Source: Tenacibaculum aiptasiae (lineage in GTDB: Bacteria > Bacteroidota > Bacteroidia > Flavobacteriales > Flavobacteriaceae). From it: a DNA stretch of 64,000 nucleotides. Location of the stretch: assembly GCF_008806755.1 (NCBI RefSeq), contig NZ_WAAU01000003.1, positions 540,821 through 604,820 on the forward strand, in the 5' to 3' direction. Numbering within the stretch: position 1 is the stretch's first letter; the number at the start of each line of letters is the position of its first letter. The notes under the pieces were generated by a model. It made no database searches and was not told the DNA's origin. It saw only the letters and a list, made by a program, of their open reading frames with translations. The position numbers and the translations under genes are program-made. Shown in pieces: positions 36,098 through 44,206 of the stretch.

Positions 36098-36535
36098 ATG
36101 GGAGCATTAGGAAAATTAACTCTTTTTTTACCAAAAGAGAAGAATGAAAATGAAGGGGCTATTTTTATGGATATTGGTATTTCGGCAGGATTCCCTTCGC
36201 CAGCAGACGATTTTAGAGAAACACGTATTTCTTTAGATGAGGAATTAATAAAAAATAAAGAAGCAACTTTTTTTGCAAAGGTTAGTGGCCAGTCTATGAT
36301 TGGTGCAGGATTGGATGATAATGATTTGTTAGTAATAGACAGAAGTATTGCGCCAACAAACAATAAGATAGCAGTTTGTTTTTTAGACGGAGAATTTACG
36401 GTTAAACGTTTACGTGTTGAAGGTGATGAAGTATGGTTGCAACCAGAAAACCCAGATTATCCTATTATAAAAATAACGGAAGAAAATAATTTTATTATTT
36501 GGGGAATTGTAACAAATGTTATTAAGAAAGTATAA
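36098..36535 (+). CDS. umuD: UmuD-like S24 autoprotease
   Basis: A 145-residue LexA/UmuD fold protein without a DNA-binding domain. The self-cleavage site is probably A30-G31 (ISAGFPSPADD). The catalytic Ser is S66 (GQSM) and the Lys is K103 (GEFTVKRL); the 37-residue distance equals that in E. coli UmuD. After RecA-stimulated cleavage it forms polymerase V with UmuC, encoded 3 bases upstream. Confidence 0.94.
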   Translation: MGALGKLTLFLPKEKNENEGAIFMDIGISAGFPSPADDFRETRISLDEELIKNKEATFFAKVSGQSMIGAGLDDNDLLVIDRSIAPTNNKIAVCFLDGEFTVKRLRVEGDEVWLQPENPDYPIIKITEENNFIIWGIVTNVIKKV

Positions 36536-36537
36536 AA

Positions 36538-36563
36538 AAACCAGCAATATTGCTGGTTTTTTG
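36538..36563. terminator. Terminator between umuD and the bacilliredoxin gene
   Basis: CCAGCAA pairs with TTGCTGG (loop TA), with an A run before and a T run after. It can act in both directions for these convergent genes. Confidence 0.85.
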
Positions 36564-36586
36564 TTGTAAGTCTTTTTATCTAATAA

Positions 36587-36997
36587 TTAGCAAAACTCAT
36601 CGTAAGCAGCTGCTAAATTCTGAGCAATAGCTTGAGCAGAACGACCTTCAATATGATGACGCTCTAACATGTGTACTAAATTACCATCTTTAAATAAAGC
36701 AATTGCAGGAGATGAAGGAGGGAAAGGAATCATATATTCTCTCGCTTTAGCTGTAGATTCTTTTTCTACACCTGCAAAAACAGTAGTTAAATTTGTAGGA
36801 GTTTTATCAGCTCCTAAAGAAGCAATAGCACCAGGTCTAGCTGTACCAGCAGCACAACCACAAACAGAGTTTACCATTACTAATGTTGTTCCTTCTTTAG
36901 CTAAAGCATTATCAACATCTTCAGCAGTATATAAAGCATCAAAACCAGCGTCAATTAACTGATCGCGCATCGGTTTTACCAATTCTTCTGGATACAT
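36587..36997 (-). CDS. Bacilliredoxin (BrxA/BrxB, YphP/YqiW family)
   Basis: A 136-residue thioredoxin-like protein with the CGC active site C46-G-C48 (NSVCGCAAGTARPG) and a C-terminal Cys (DEFC). MYPEELVKPMRDQL and HMLERHHIEGRSAQAIA are diagnostic. Bacilliredoxins remove bacillithiol from oxidised proteins, and bacillithiol occurs in several Bacteroidota. A promoter with TATCTTTG and a TTG 20 bases upstream precedes it. Confidence 0.93.
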   Translation of the reverse strand: MYPEELVKPMRDQLIDAGFDALYTAEDVDNALAKEGTTLVMVNSVCGCAAGTARPGAIASLGADKTPTNLTTVFAGVEKESTAKAREYMIPFPPSSPAIALFKDGNLVHMLERHHIEGRSAQAIAQNLAAAYDEFC

Positions 36998-37019
36998 ATT
37001 TTTAAATTAAAATTTGATG

Positions 37020-37050
37020 CAAAGATACTTCATTTACAAGCAAGAATCAA
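37020..37050 (-). promoter_or_regulatory. Promoter of the bacilliredoxin gene
   Basis: On the minus strand, TTG (37048-37050) and TATCTTTG (37020-37027) are 20 bases apart, a good -33/-7 pair 22 bases before the start. Confidence 0.6.
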
Positions 37051-37088
37051 ACCTAAAAAACTGATGCTTTTATATTAAGACATAATAG

Positions 37089-37096
37089 TATCTTTA
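37089..37096 (+). promoter_or_regulatory. -7 box of the TerB/J-domain gene
   Basis: TATCTTTA, one base off TAnnTTTG, 18 bases before the ATG at 37115. Confidence 0.5.
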
Positions 37097-37114
37097 CAGC
37101 TTTAAAAAAATAGA

Positions 37115-37876
37115 ATGGGGAAATTTGGAAAATGGCTCGGAGCAGGAGCAGGATTTACATTGGGAGGTCCAATAGGGGCAATTATAGGATTTGCAGTAGG
37201 TAGTTTTATTGATGGGGTTTCTATAGAAGACTTTACAGAAGAGCAAAGAAAATATCAAGAACAAGCGCAACAGCAACAATATAGGGGAAGAGCTACTTCA
37301 GGAGATTTTGAAATAAGTTTATTAATACTAGCTTCTGTAGTTATAAAGTCTGATGGAAGAGTAGATAGAAGAGAGTTAGACTATGTACGATCGTATTTTG
37401 TAAGAATGTATGGAAAAGAAAGAGCAAATCATGCATTTAAATTATTCAATGGAATAATAAAGAAACAAATTTCAACGCGTCAAGTTTGCTTGCAAATTCG
37501 TCAACACATGACGCATTCTACTCGATTACAATTACTTCACTTTTTATTTGGAATAGCTAAAGCTGATGGGCAAGTTACAGATCCAGAAGAACAAGAAATA
37601 AGAAAAATAGCAAGTTATTTATATATAAATCAACGAGACTATTCTTCAATAAAAGCAATGTTTTATGATGCTTCAGGTAGTGCTTATAAAATTTTAGAGA
37701 TTTCTAAAAATGCTACTGATAGTGAAATTAAAAAAGCATATAGAAAGATGGCTAAAAAATACCATCCAGATAAACTACAAGGTTTGGGAGAAGAGCATAA
37801 GAACGGGGCAAAAGAAAAATTCCAACAAATTCAAGCTGCTTACGACCAAATAAAAAAAGAGAGGGGACTTAGCTAA
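37115..37876 (+). CDS. TerB-like / J-domain protein (DjlA-like)
   Basis: A 253-residue protein. Residues 6-33 are a glycine-zipper-like hydrophobic stretch ([24 protein letters not shown]) that could enter the membrane. Residues about 65-175 form a helical TerB/DjlA-type domain ([42 protein letters not shown]). The C-terminus is a J domain with the HPD motif ([12 protein letters not shown]). The plan matches the co-chaperone DjlA, which recruits DnaK. Monocistronic. Confidence 0.9.
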   Translation: MGKFGKWLGAGAGFTLGGPIGAIIGFAVGSFIDGVSIEDFTEEQRKYQEQAQQQQYRGRATSGDFEISLLILASVVIKSDGRVDRRELDYVRSYFVRMYGKERANHAFKLFNGIIKKQISTRQVCLQIRQHMTHSTRLQLLHFLFGIAKADGQVTDPEEQEIRKIASYLYINQRDYSSIKAMFYDASGSAYKILEISKNATDSEIKKAYRKMAKKYHPDKLQGLGEEHKNGAKEKFQQIQAAYDQIKKERGLS

Positions 37877-37900
37877 TTTTTTAGTGTAATAAAAAAAAGT

Positions 37901-37908
37901 TATCTTTA
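37901..37908 (+). promoter_or_regulatory. -7 box of the PorE-like gene
   Basis: TATCTTTA, one base off TAnnTTTG, 38 bases before the ATG at 37947. Confidence 0.45.
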
Positions 37909-37946
37909 TAAGGGGTGGCTTAGATACGTAAAAACGCATTTTAAAC

Positions 37947-40163
37947 ATGGGGAAAAAGATACTATACTTATTTGTTTTTATAAGTGTAACTTGTTGGGGG
38001 CAAAGAAAATCTATAGCAGATAAATATTTTAATGAGTACGCTTATAAGAAATCAGCCAAATTATATGAAAGTTTGTTTAAGAAAGGAGATACTTCCTATT
38101 CTGTTTTAAGTCGTCTAGGCGATTCTTATTACAATAATTCAAATTTTGTGCAAGCCGAGAAATGGTACAAAGAATTAATAAAAAGGTATGAGAAAATTAT
38201 TTCACCAGAATATGTTTTTAAATACGCACAAGTATTAAAAAGTAATGGGAAAATTAAAGAGTCAGATAAGTGGCTTTTGAAATTAAATAATTTAAGGAAA
38301 GAAGACAGTAGAGGAGAAGCATTAAAACAAAACACAAACTATTTTATTGAGTATACTAACAGAGAAAAATTATATGTAAACCTAAATAACCTTTCAATAA
38401 ATACAAAATATTCTGATTTTGGAGGTTTTATATTTGGTAATGAGTTTTATTTTGCTTCAACAAAGCCTAATGGAACCAATGATAAAAAGTTGTATAGTTG
38501 GAATAATCAACCACACCTTAGTATCTATAAAGGAACAGAATCTTTTAACGAAGAAGCGAAAATTCTAGATGTATTTGCTTCTAAGAAAGTTGAATCTGTA
38601 GATTCTAAATATCATGAGTCTAATGCTGTAATTACAGCAGATGGAAAGACAATGTATTTTACAAGAACAAGTTCTGATGGAGAAAAATTAAAAGGAGGAG
38701 AAAATAAAGAAGCAAACCTTAAGATTTATAAAGCAGAAAAAATTGGAGATGTTTGGAGGAATATAACGGAACTTCCTTTTAGTAATGATAACTACTCAAT
38801 AGGACATCCTGCTTTAAGTTTAGATGAAAAAACATTGTATTTTATCTCTAATATGCCCAACGGATATGGTTTAACCGATATTTATAAGGTAGAGTTATTA
38901 GAGGGAGGAAAATACAGTGAACCCAAAAACTTAGGAAAAGGTATAAATACGGAAGGAAGAGAAATGTTTCCTTTTATAGGAGACGATAATACCTTGTATT
39001 TTGCTTCAGATGGGCACTTAGGTTTAGGAGCTTTAGATGTCTTTGAATCTAAACTTGTAGAGGGTAATTATATGAAGTCTCTAAATTTAGGAGCACCAAT
39101 AAATGGACCTTATGATGATTTTGGTTTTGTAATTAATAAGAAACGAAATAATGGTTTTTTCTCTTCAAACAGAGAAGGAGGAAAAGGTGACGATGATATT
39201 TATAGTTTCTTAGTATACAATTGTAAAGAAGCGATTTCTGGTTTAGTAACAGAAACAAAAACAGAGAAGCCAATTCAAGATGTAGTGGTAAGATTAATTG
39301 ATTCAACAGGTAAAGTAGTAACTGAAACAAAAACAAAAGGAGATGGTACCTATACTTTTAATGCGCTAGAGTGCGAAAAAAAGTTTACCGTAGTAGCATC
39401 AAAAGATGACTATAAGGGTGAAGAAAAAGTGGTAGAAACACTTGATGTAAATAAAGAGTCAATAACCACTAATTTACAATTAGAATCTTTAATAGTTGAA
39501 GATCAGATCGTCATAAATCCTATTTATTTTGATTTTGATAAGTATGATATTAGAGAAGATGCAGCATACGAGTTAGAACATGTGGTGTCAGTAATGAATA
39601 ATCATCCAGAAATGGTAATTAAAATTGAATCGCATACAGATAGCAGAGGAGAAGCTAAATATAATAAATGGCTATCTACCAAAAGAGCAGAGGCAACCAA
39701 AGATTATATTATTTCAAGAGGTATTTCATCAGATAGAATACAAAGTGCAAAAGGTTTTGGAGAAGAACAATTATTGAATGATTGTGATGAATCAAAAGGA
39801 ACTAAATGTGCCGAGGAAGCACATCAAATAAATCGCCGTTCATATTTTTACATACTAGATGATACTAAAACATCAAAAGAAAAAAGAAAAGAAGGATTAA
39901 TATATAAAATACAACTAGCTTCAACTAAAAAGCAAGAATATGAAAAAGAACCTTTTGCTAATTTGGAAGAAGCTGAGGTAATACGTGTAGGTACTTCGTA
40001 TAAGTTTTATTGTTGTAAAAATAAATCGTTAGAAAAAATAGAAGATAGATTAAATCAATTGAAAAAAGCAGGTTATAATGATGCTTTTATTGTTCCTTTT
40101 TTAGAAGGAAAAAGAATAAGTATAAAACAAGCTTTAAAAATAGATAAGACCACTAAAAAGTAA
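37947..40163 (+). CDS. PorE-like OmpA-family protein with TPR, PD40 propeller, carboxypeptidase-regulatory-like, OmpA and SPOR-like domains
   Basis: A 738-residue envelope protein with a signal sequence (MGKKILYLFVFISVTCWGQ). In order: TPR-like helices (about 22-125); PD40/WD40-like propeller blades (about 150-420; SNAVITADGKTMYFTR, HPALSLDEKTLYFIS, MFPFIGDDNTLYFAS); a carboxypeptidase-regulatory-like domain (about 425-510); an OmpA peptidoglycan-binding domain (about 515-640; YFDFDKYDI, IESHTDSRGEAKYN); and a SPOR-like tail (about 650-725; IYKIQLAS). The first four match PorE of the T9SS of Porphyromonas, but many flavobacterial OmpA paralogues share them. No porP/sprF gene is adjacent, so a T9SS role is only possible. 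Confidence 0.88.
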   Translation: MGKKILYLFVFISVTCWGQRKSIADKYFNEYAYKKSAKLYESLFKKGDTSYSVLSRLGDSYYNNSNFVQAEKWYKELIKRYEKIISPEYVFKYAQVLKSNGKIKESDKWLLKLNNLRKEDSRGEALKQNTNYFIEYTNREKLYVNLNNLSINTKYSDFGGFIFGNEFYFASTKPNGTNDKKLYSWNNQPHLSIYKGTESFNEEAKILDVFASKKVESVDSKYHESNAVITADGKTMYFTRTSSDGEKLKGGENKEANLKIYKAEKIGDVWRNITELPFSNDNYSIGHPALSLDEKTLYFISNMPNGYGLTDIYKVELLEGGKYSEPKNLGKGINTEGREMFPFIGDDNTLYFASDGHLGLGALDVFESKLVEGNYMKSLNLGAPINGPYDDFGFVINKKRNNGFFSSNREGGKGDDDIYSFLVYNCKEAISGLVTETKTEKPIQDVVVRLIDSTGKVVTETKTKGDGTYTFNALECEKKFTVVASKDDYKGEEKVVETLDVNKESITTNLQLESLIVEDQIVINPIYFDFDKYDIREDAAYELEHVVSVMNNHPEMVIKIESHTDSRGEAKYNKWLSTKRAEATKDYIISRGISSDRIQSAKGFGEEQLLNDCDESKGTKCAEEAHQINRRSYFYILDDTKTSKEKRKEGLIYKIQLASTKKQEYEKEPFANLEEAEVIRVGTSYKFYCCKNKSLEKIEDRLNQLKKAGYNDAFIVPFLEGKRISIKQALKIDKTTKK

Positions 40164-40204
40164 TTAGTATATTAAAATTTTTAAGATACATATTATCCAT
40201 AATA

Positions 40205-40240
40205 AAAGCGTTGTAAGAAAATTTCTTGCAACGCTTTTTT
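40205..40240 (+). terminator. Long hairpin terminator after the PorE-like gene
   Basis: AAAGCGTTGTAAGAAA pairs with TTTCTTGCAACGCTTT (one G-U pair), followed by TTT. Confidence 0.82.
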
Positions 40241-40336
40241 AATAATCAAGCAATTATTTTGAAAATCAATACTAAGTAAACACCGATTGAATAAAAAAAT
40301 AGAATTACTTAATTTACTTAAGGGGGCTTTGGTAAA

Positions 40337-41479
40337 TTAATTATTAGTTATTTTATAGATATGAGTTTCTGTATCTAATTTTTTGTTTACTATAGAAGCA
40401 CGATAAGAACCATATAGATAAATTTCATTATTAACATGTAAAACTCTAGGTTTAAGCATGTGTAATGAAAGTTGTCCATTTACATTTGGTAATTTATCAA
40501 GCTCTGCTTTTTCTTCCCAGTTAACGCCATCTTTAGAAGAGTAAATCAATTGTTTGGCAGGTAAATAGTCTTTTTTAACATCTCCAGTATTGGCTATTTT
40601 AATTAAACCTGTGTTTACAACAACGACTAAATTTCCTTTGTAAATAAAAGGGCGAAGATCTCCCAAATTATTGTATTTATAATTTTTCCAAGGCGTATTT
40701 ATAGTAGCTACAGACCAGTTAATCATATCTTTACTTTTTAAAACGCGTGTATGAGCAGTGAATATAGAAGCTAATTGTCCAGCAATTAAGTAATATTCAT
40801 TGTTTAATTTAATAATGGTATGTTCTTGAATTCCTTGCCTAGAAGATTCGGTACCTAATAAAGCGTCACTAATGCTGCCTACTTTAGTCCAGTTTTTTCC
40901 ATTACTAGATTCCCAAATGTCTTGATATAAATGCCAGTTGGTTAAAGAATGTCCGCCAATTAAGTACATTTTGTTGTTGTGAACAGATACAGACATGCTT
41001 TCTCTGGTTTCCCATGGACCATGTTTAGCAACCTGTGTCCAATTAATACCATCATCACTTTGCCAAATATCATTTAGCCATTCTGTAATGTCGTTATTGT
41101 TATTTTTTCCGCCAATAATCCATAATTTATTATTAAAAGTTAAAAGATTAAAATCAGAACGACCTTGCCATGGAGCATTATCAATAACTTTAGTCCAATT
41201 AACCCCATCATTACTTTTCCATATATCATTAAAGTAAGTGTTGTTTGAACGTAGAAATGGTTCTTCTCCTCCCATGAACCAATATTCTCCTTTAAAAGTT
41301 ATTATTTCAGCACCATTTCTAGCAGGCAAGGTAGAACTGATTAAAGTACTACTAAGATTAAGATTTACATAAGGGGTGTTAACCGATGCTGAGGTATTGT
41401 TTTTAACAATGGTGTCTTCTGAACATCCTATTAAAAGGCTAACACACAATAATAAGGGAAATATTATTTTACTATTCAT
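40337..41479 (-). CDS. Kelch-like propeller lipoprotein
   Basis: A 380-residue lipoprotein (lipobox LLIGC, Cys19). The body is made of about five or six blade-like repeats, each with NKLWIIGGK-type strands followed by NDIWQSDDGINWTQV and PWETRESMSV-type segments, recalling Kelch propellers. It is probably a surface protein. The next gene upstream on the same strand, also a lipoprotein, ends 21 bases before this start, so the two are probably co-transcribed. Function unknown. Confidence 0.75.
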   Translation of the reverse strand: MNSKIIFPLLLCVSLLIGCSEDTIVKNNTSASVNTPYVNLNLSSTLISSTLPARNGAEIITFKGEYWFMGGEEPFLRSNNTYFNDIWKSNDGVNWTKVIDNAPWQGRSDFNLLTFNNKLWIIGGKNNNNDITEWLNDIWQSDDGINWTQVAKHGPWETRESMSVSVHNNKMYLIGGHSLTNWHLYQDIWESSNGKNWTKVGSISDALLGTESSRQGIQEHTIIKLNNEYYLIAGQLASIFTAHTRVLKSKDMINWSVATINTPWKNYKYNNLGDLRPFIYKGNLVVVVNTGLIKIANTGDVKKDYLPAKQLIYSSKDGVNWEEKAELDKLPNVNGQLSLHMLKPRVLHVNNEIYLYGSYRASIVNKKLDTETHIYKITNN

Positions 41480-41500
41480 ATGATAATGTATTTATGTTTT

Positions 41501-42223
41501 TTAGTTTAAGCTTTCTTCTAAGTTATGTCTTACCAATAAGGCAGAAGCAACACTAGAAATTACAGTTTGTAGCTCGTTGCTTAGATCGTTTTTAATCCAA
41601 ACACGTCCATTATTAAGTAAAGAAACAGCAGCTATTGATGTACCGTTGTATAAGAATTCGAAGCCATGATTATCTATTTGAATCCAGTTAGCTTGTCCCT
41701 CTATTTTTTTTACAGGTTTAATTATAATTTGCTGTTTGTTTTTTGAATTTTTAATAAAACCAAAAGTGCTATTTTTCAAAGAATTTCCATCAGGTTCATG
41801 TAAAATGAAATTCCAGTTGTTTTTAGAAGAATCTATACAAATAGAACCTGCAAAATAGTTTTTATAGGATAATTCAATAGCAAAAAAATCTTCAATTAAA
41901 TTGTATTCAGTACTTTTAAATTTACCAATACAATTAACTTGAGCTTTTTCGTTAGTGGTGTTTTGAATAAAACTTAGTTTTTCTTTAGCTCCTTTGAAAT
42001 GAATTTTAAATGGAATGTTATAACCTAGGTTCCAACCTCTCTTTATTTTAGATGTTTTGAAGTTACCAAAGCTTATTATTTGATTGAATTGCCACCCTTC
42101 TCTACCAGTAACTTCATAAATTGATGTGTTGTTTTTTAAACTAGAAGAAACAACAATATTAGGAGTAGAACAAGAAAAGAAACTACCTATTAAAAAAAGA
42201 GAAACAACTATGTTTAGCTTCAT
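41501..42223 (-). CDS. Lipoprotein of unknown function
   Basis: A 240-residue lipoprotein when started at the ATG at 42223, which gives a clean signal peptide (MKLNIVVSLFLIGSFFSC, Cys18). A start at 42253 would add ten residues ahead of it. The mature part has no family I recognise; it contains predicted beta strands and a C-terminal stretch VISSVASALLVRHNLEESL. It lies upstream of the Kelch-like lipoprotein gene, probably in one unit. Confidence 0.7.
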   Translation of the reverse strand: MKLNIVVSLFLIGSFFSCSTPNIVVSSSLKNNTSIYEVTGREGWQFNQIISFGNFKTSKIKRGWNLGYNIPFKIHFKGAKEKLSFIQNTTNEKAQVNCIGKFKSTEYNLIEDFFAIELSYKNYFAGSICIDSSKNNWNFILHEPDGNSLKNSTFGFIKNSKNKQQIIIKPVKKIEGQANWIQIDNHGFEFLYNGTSIAAVSLLNNGRVWIKNDLSNELQTVISSVASALLVRHNLEESLN

Positions 42224-42362
42224 AAAAACATTGCTTTTAAATTCAGGAAGCAAAATTAGAGTAGACTTAAAAAAAATAGTTGTTGTAAGGGCTTACATAG
42301 AGTTTATTCCTGTAGCCTTGTATGTTACAAAAGCATTACATTTTAATGTATGTTATTGTTTA

Positions 42363-44006
42363 TTAGTGTTTTTGAATGAAACTGTATAGAGAAGTGTTTT
42401 TGTCTAAAGATAATTTTGTTTTCAATCTACTTTTAGCAACATTTATGGTGTTTACAGATTGTTTTGTAATCTCTGAAATTTCTTTTGTACTAAAATTTAG
42501 TTTAATTAAAGCAGCCAATCTCATTTCATTTTTGGTTAATTTATACCCTTCTTTACTCAAAGATTTATAAAAATTAGGATGTACTTTTTCGAAGTGATAT
42601 TCAAATTCATTACCAATAGAATCTTTAATATTTTGTTGAATTTTTTTATAAATATCTAAAAAAGCATTTTTGTCTTTTGCTGCATTATTCGCATGAGTTT
42701 TTACATCAGAAGCAAGCTGTTTTAAAAAAGTTTGTTTTTCATCAACTAATAAATTTTTAAATAATAGTTGCTGATGATTTTGAATATTTTCATCTCTTAA
42801 AGAACCTACTTTTGAATATAGTTTGCTGTTTTTTAAATGTTGTCGCTTTTTATATTTCAAGAATAGATAAATAGCGAAGCTAAAAAAGACTAAAAGCAAT
42901 AAAATAATAATTAAGTAAAATCTTTTCTGAGCAGAGCTTTTAATATTTTCCGATTGTAATTTTTTTTCTAGGTTTTTATAAATAGCAATTCCCTGATCTT
43001 TTTTAAGTTTTTTACTATTCTCTTTATCGGCTATGTTCTTATTGTATTTTCTTAAAGCCCAATGTGCCTTTTCAAACTGTTTGTTGTTTATATACGCTTT
43101 TTCTAGCCATATATAAATTGTTTCAAGTTGAAGAAAATCGTTTAAATTTTCAAAATAAGGAATTACCTTTTTTAATAAATTAATTCCTTCGTTATTAAAA
43201 TCTTGACTTATTAAAATACGAGCACGTTGTACTTTAATTTCATTAATAAATTTTGTTTGTTTAAACTTCAGAGCGTTTTTTTCAGATAAATTAAGTAAAC
43301 TATCAGCTTTTATTAAATTACCTCTACTAATTTCATTGGCTCCTAGATTTATATAGCAAAAGGTAAGTAGGTAATCTTTTTTTAATTGGATACTAGCATC
43401 AAGAGCTTTTTTAGTATAATAATAAGCAGAATCAGGATTGGAGTGTGCAAACCCCATATTAAAATAACAGCCCATAGCTGGAGAGTTTTTTTCTAATCCA
43501 AGTTGTATTCCTTTTTTAAAGTAATATTGAGCACTGTCTTTATGGTTTTCGTTTGAATAAGAATGACCAATATTGTTATACAAACTATTAATATCATCTA
43601 TAGAATCTGGATATTTGTTTAAAACAATTTCTAAAGATTTTTTAAAGTTTTTTATGGCTAAGTCATGATGAAAAAAACCACTATATATGGTCCCTATTCC
43701 ATTTAAAGCATCAGCTTTGGTATAGTCAGAAATAATAGGTTGTTCTAACGCAAAATAAAAATGTTTATTAGCATTTTCATGATCTCTATAAATTGCATAT
43801 TGATAATTGGCAAGAGCAACATAAAAATCAGCAAGTTTATCTTTAGGGAGTGTATGTAAGTTTTTTAATTGTTTGTCAATTTCATCTTTGTCAATATCAG
43901 CACTAAAAGCTCTCAATCTATTGTATAAAGGAATTGTTTCCTTTGATTGAGCATTGCTTTCAAAGACGATAAAAGACAGTAAACAATAAGTAAAAATATA
44001 CTTCAT
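42363..44006 (-). CDS. TPR sensor protein with transmembrane segment and C-terminal LuxR-like helix-turn-helix
   Basis: About 547 residues from the ATG at 44006, which gives a normal signal peptide (MKYIFTYCLLSFIVFESNAQ); an ATG at 44027 is also possible. TPR repeats fill about 30-340 (ALNGIGTIYSGFFHHDLAIKNFKKSLEI; YNNIGHSYSNENHKDSAQYYFKKG). One transmembrane segment is near 365-390 (YLIIILLLLVFFSFAIYLFL). A coiled region then leads to a LuxR-like HTH (YKLTKNEMRLAALIKLNFSTKEISEITKQSVNTINVAKSRLKTKL). This is a known Bacteroidota type of one-component regulator sensing in the periplasm. Target genes are unknown; the two lipoprotein genes downstream are candidates. Confidence 0.85.
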   Translation of the reverse strand: MKYIFTYCLLSFIVFESNAQSKETIPLYNRLRAFSADIDKDEIDKQLKNLHTLPKDKLADFYVALANYQYAIYRDHENANKHFYFALEQPIISDYTKADALNGIGTIYSGFFHHDLAIKNFKKSLEIVLNKYPDSIDDINSLYNNIGHSYSNENHKDSAQYYFKKGIQLGLEKNSPAMGCYFNMGFAHSNPDSAYYYTKKALDASIQLKKDYLLTFCYINLGANEISRGNLIKADSLLNLSEKNALKFKQTKFINEIKVQRARILISQDFNNEGINLLKKVIPYFENLNDFLQLETIYIWLEKAYINNKQFEKAHWALRKYNKNIADKENSKKLKKDQGIAIYKNLEKKLQSENIKSSAQKRFYLIIILLLLVFFSFAIYLFLKYKKRQHLKNSKLYSKVGSLRDENIQNHQQLLFKNLLVDEKQTFLKQLASDVKTHANNAAKDKNAFLDIYKKIQQNIKDSIGNEFEYHFEKVHPNFYKSLSKEGYKLTKNEMRLAALIKLNFSTKEISEITKQSVNTINVAKSRLKTKLSLDKNTSLYSFIQKH

Positions 44007-44206
44007 AAATAAGTATTTAAAAATCAAAAATAAGTAATCAATATAAATAGCAGTAATAAATACAGTATAAGCTTAAAAAGTGCGAGATGTTTGAAAATAA
44101 ATAATAACGTCAAAAAGCTTAAAATTAGTATACATTTTTTATAAGGCAACCCCAACAATTACAAGAAAATACGTAATTTCGCACATTCAATTAATATTAT
44201 AAAAAA

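Noticed and set aside
44028..44206. Searched for a T-box or tRNA-like leader before ileS
   Set aside because: The gap is 179 bases, AT-rich and without a recognisable T-box sequence, hairpin terminator or tRNA; T-boxes are also rare outside Gram-positive bacteria.
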